Source: Thermoplasmata archaeon
GTDB lineage: Archaea; Thermoplasmatota; Thermoplasmata; UBA10834
Assembly: GCA_022865445.1 (NCBI GenBank)
Contig: JALHSX010000267.1
Span: 1-5,589, forward strand
Direction: 5' to 3'
Length of the DNA stretch: 5,589 nucleotides
Below the pieces are notes generated by a model, which was given only the letters and a program-made list of their open reading frames with translations, did no database searches and had not been told where the DNA came from. A program made the position numbers and the translations under genes. Positions within the stretch are counted from its first letter, which is position 1. Each line of letters begins with the position of its first letter. Positions 5,081-5,589 of the stretch are shown here, one piece after another.

Positions 5081-5589
5081 ATGTACTACCACAAGATCTT
5101 GGTAATCGGTGGTGGCCTGGCGGGCCTGAGAGCTGCCATAGAATCTGCGCCGAGGGCGGACACGGCCATCATATCTCAGGTGCACCCTGTGAGGTCCCAC
5201 TCCGGGGCAGCCCAAGGAGGCGTCAACGCGTCCTTGGCGAACAACCCTGCGGCGGCAGATGACAACTGGGAGAAGCACGGTTTCGACACTGTGAAGGGCA
5301 GCGACTACCTGGCAGACCAGGACGCGGCAGAGATGATGACGAAGGAGGCCCCCGGCTGCATCTACGAGATGGAGCATTGGGGATGCCCGTTCTCGAGGAC
5401 TGACGAGGGCAAGATCGCTCAGAGGCCTTTCGGAGGCGCAGGCTACCCTAGGACATGCTACGCGACAGACAAGACTGGACTCTACATGCTACACACGCTG
5501 TGGGAGCGCTCGGTGAAGCTGAACATACCGCTCTATGAGGACAGGGTCCTGGTGGACCTGGTTCTAGAGGGCGATGCGTGCAGAGGCGT
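5081..5589 (+). CDS. sdhA: Succinate dehydrogenase flavoprotein subunit SdhA (3' end outside window)
   Basis: This is the catalytic subunit of complex II, oxidising succinate to fumarate with covalently bound FAD on the cytoplasmic face. The first 169 residues are visible of an expected 570-600. The N-terminal dinucleotide motif is VIGGGLAGLRAA (8-19). RSHSGAAQGG (38-47) contains His40, which aligns with the flavinylated His45 of E. coli SdhA, so covalent FAD is expected. The stretch WGCPFSRTDEG (100-110) and QRPFGG (114-119), followed by RTCYATDKTG (124-133), are conserved in SdhA and FrdA. The protein could therefore in principle be a fumarate reductase flavoprotein; gene order with two SdhC/D anchors favours a quinone-linked enzyme, without fixing its direction. 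No frameshift is seen. The iron-sulfur subunit gene sdhB is expected downstream, outside the window. Confidence 0.96.
   Translation, partial: MYYHKILVIGGGLAGLRAAIESAPRADTAIISQVHPVRSHSGAAQGGVNASLANNPAAADDNWEKHGFDTVKGSDYLADQDAAEMMTKEAPGCIYEMEHWGCPFSRTDEGKIAQRPFGGAGYPRTCYATDKTGLYMLHTLWERSVKLNIPLYEDRVLVDLVLEGDACRG

Noticed and set aside
1..5589. CRISPR array, insertion sequence, tRNA or rRNA
   Set aside because: No spaced repeats, transposase motifs, terminal inverted repeats or cloverleaf signatures were found by reading both strands.
1..5589. A previously undescribed multi-gene system
   Set aside because: Apart from the four-helix membrane protein, the genes are recognisable metabolic, respiratory, redox or signalling families; only small local features look unusual.

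Overview
This is a moderately GC-rich, gene-dense stretch that most resembles an archaeal chromosome, probably of the Thermoplasmatota, although the phylum is an inference. The grounds are: BRE/TATA-like boxes about 25 nt ahead of expected starts instead of bacterial -35/-10 pairs; short or near-absent leaders; frequent AGG (Arg) and ATA (Ile) codons; an 'HDINN' type histidine-kinase H-box; a short homoserine dehydrogenase with no ACT domain; and a COG1633-type ferritin-like protein beside a stand-alone rubredoxin.

Layout. 1-704 (+) is the C-terminal part of a sensor histidine kinase whose input domains lie upstream of the window. 779-1540 (+) is a classical short-chain dehydrogenase with its own short-leader promoter. 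It converges, with a 4-nt gap, on 1545-1970 (-), a four-helix membrane protein resembling the HsmA/TIGR03987 type. A 71-nt divergent spacer separates that gene from 2042-2599 (+), a diiron ferritin-like (rubrerythrin-like) protein. This converges, with a 5-nt gap, on 2605-3648 (-), homoserine dehydrogenase. Upstream of hom on the same strand is a 52-residue rubredoxin (3725-3883, -). A 402-nt non-coding interval (3884-4285) then carries the rubredoxin ribosome binding site, an AT-rich middle, a likely sdh promoter and a GC-rich leader hairpin. From 4286 to the right edge runs a succinate dehydrogenase operon in the order sdhC-sdhD-sdhA, with sdhA cut by the window and sdhB expected beyond it.

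How the genes fit together. The sdh genes encode the membrane anchors and flavoprotein of complex II. Both anchors carry the same H-x3-G-x-R-x4-D helix signature, which suggests paralogous subunits and a possible two-haem complex. The ferritin-like protein lacks a rubredoxin domain of its own, and a free rubredoxin lies 1.1 kb away, so the two could form a split peroxide/oxygen-detoxifying pair; this is inference. Homoserine dehydrogenase serves the Thr/Met branch of aspartate metabolism. The histidine kinase and SDR have no visible functional link to the rest.

I found no CRISPR, mobile element, tRNA or rRNA, and no convincing evidence of a new multi-gene system. The items most worth a second look are the duplicated anchor signature, the sdh leader structure and the rubredoxin/ferritin-like neighbourhood.
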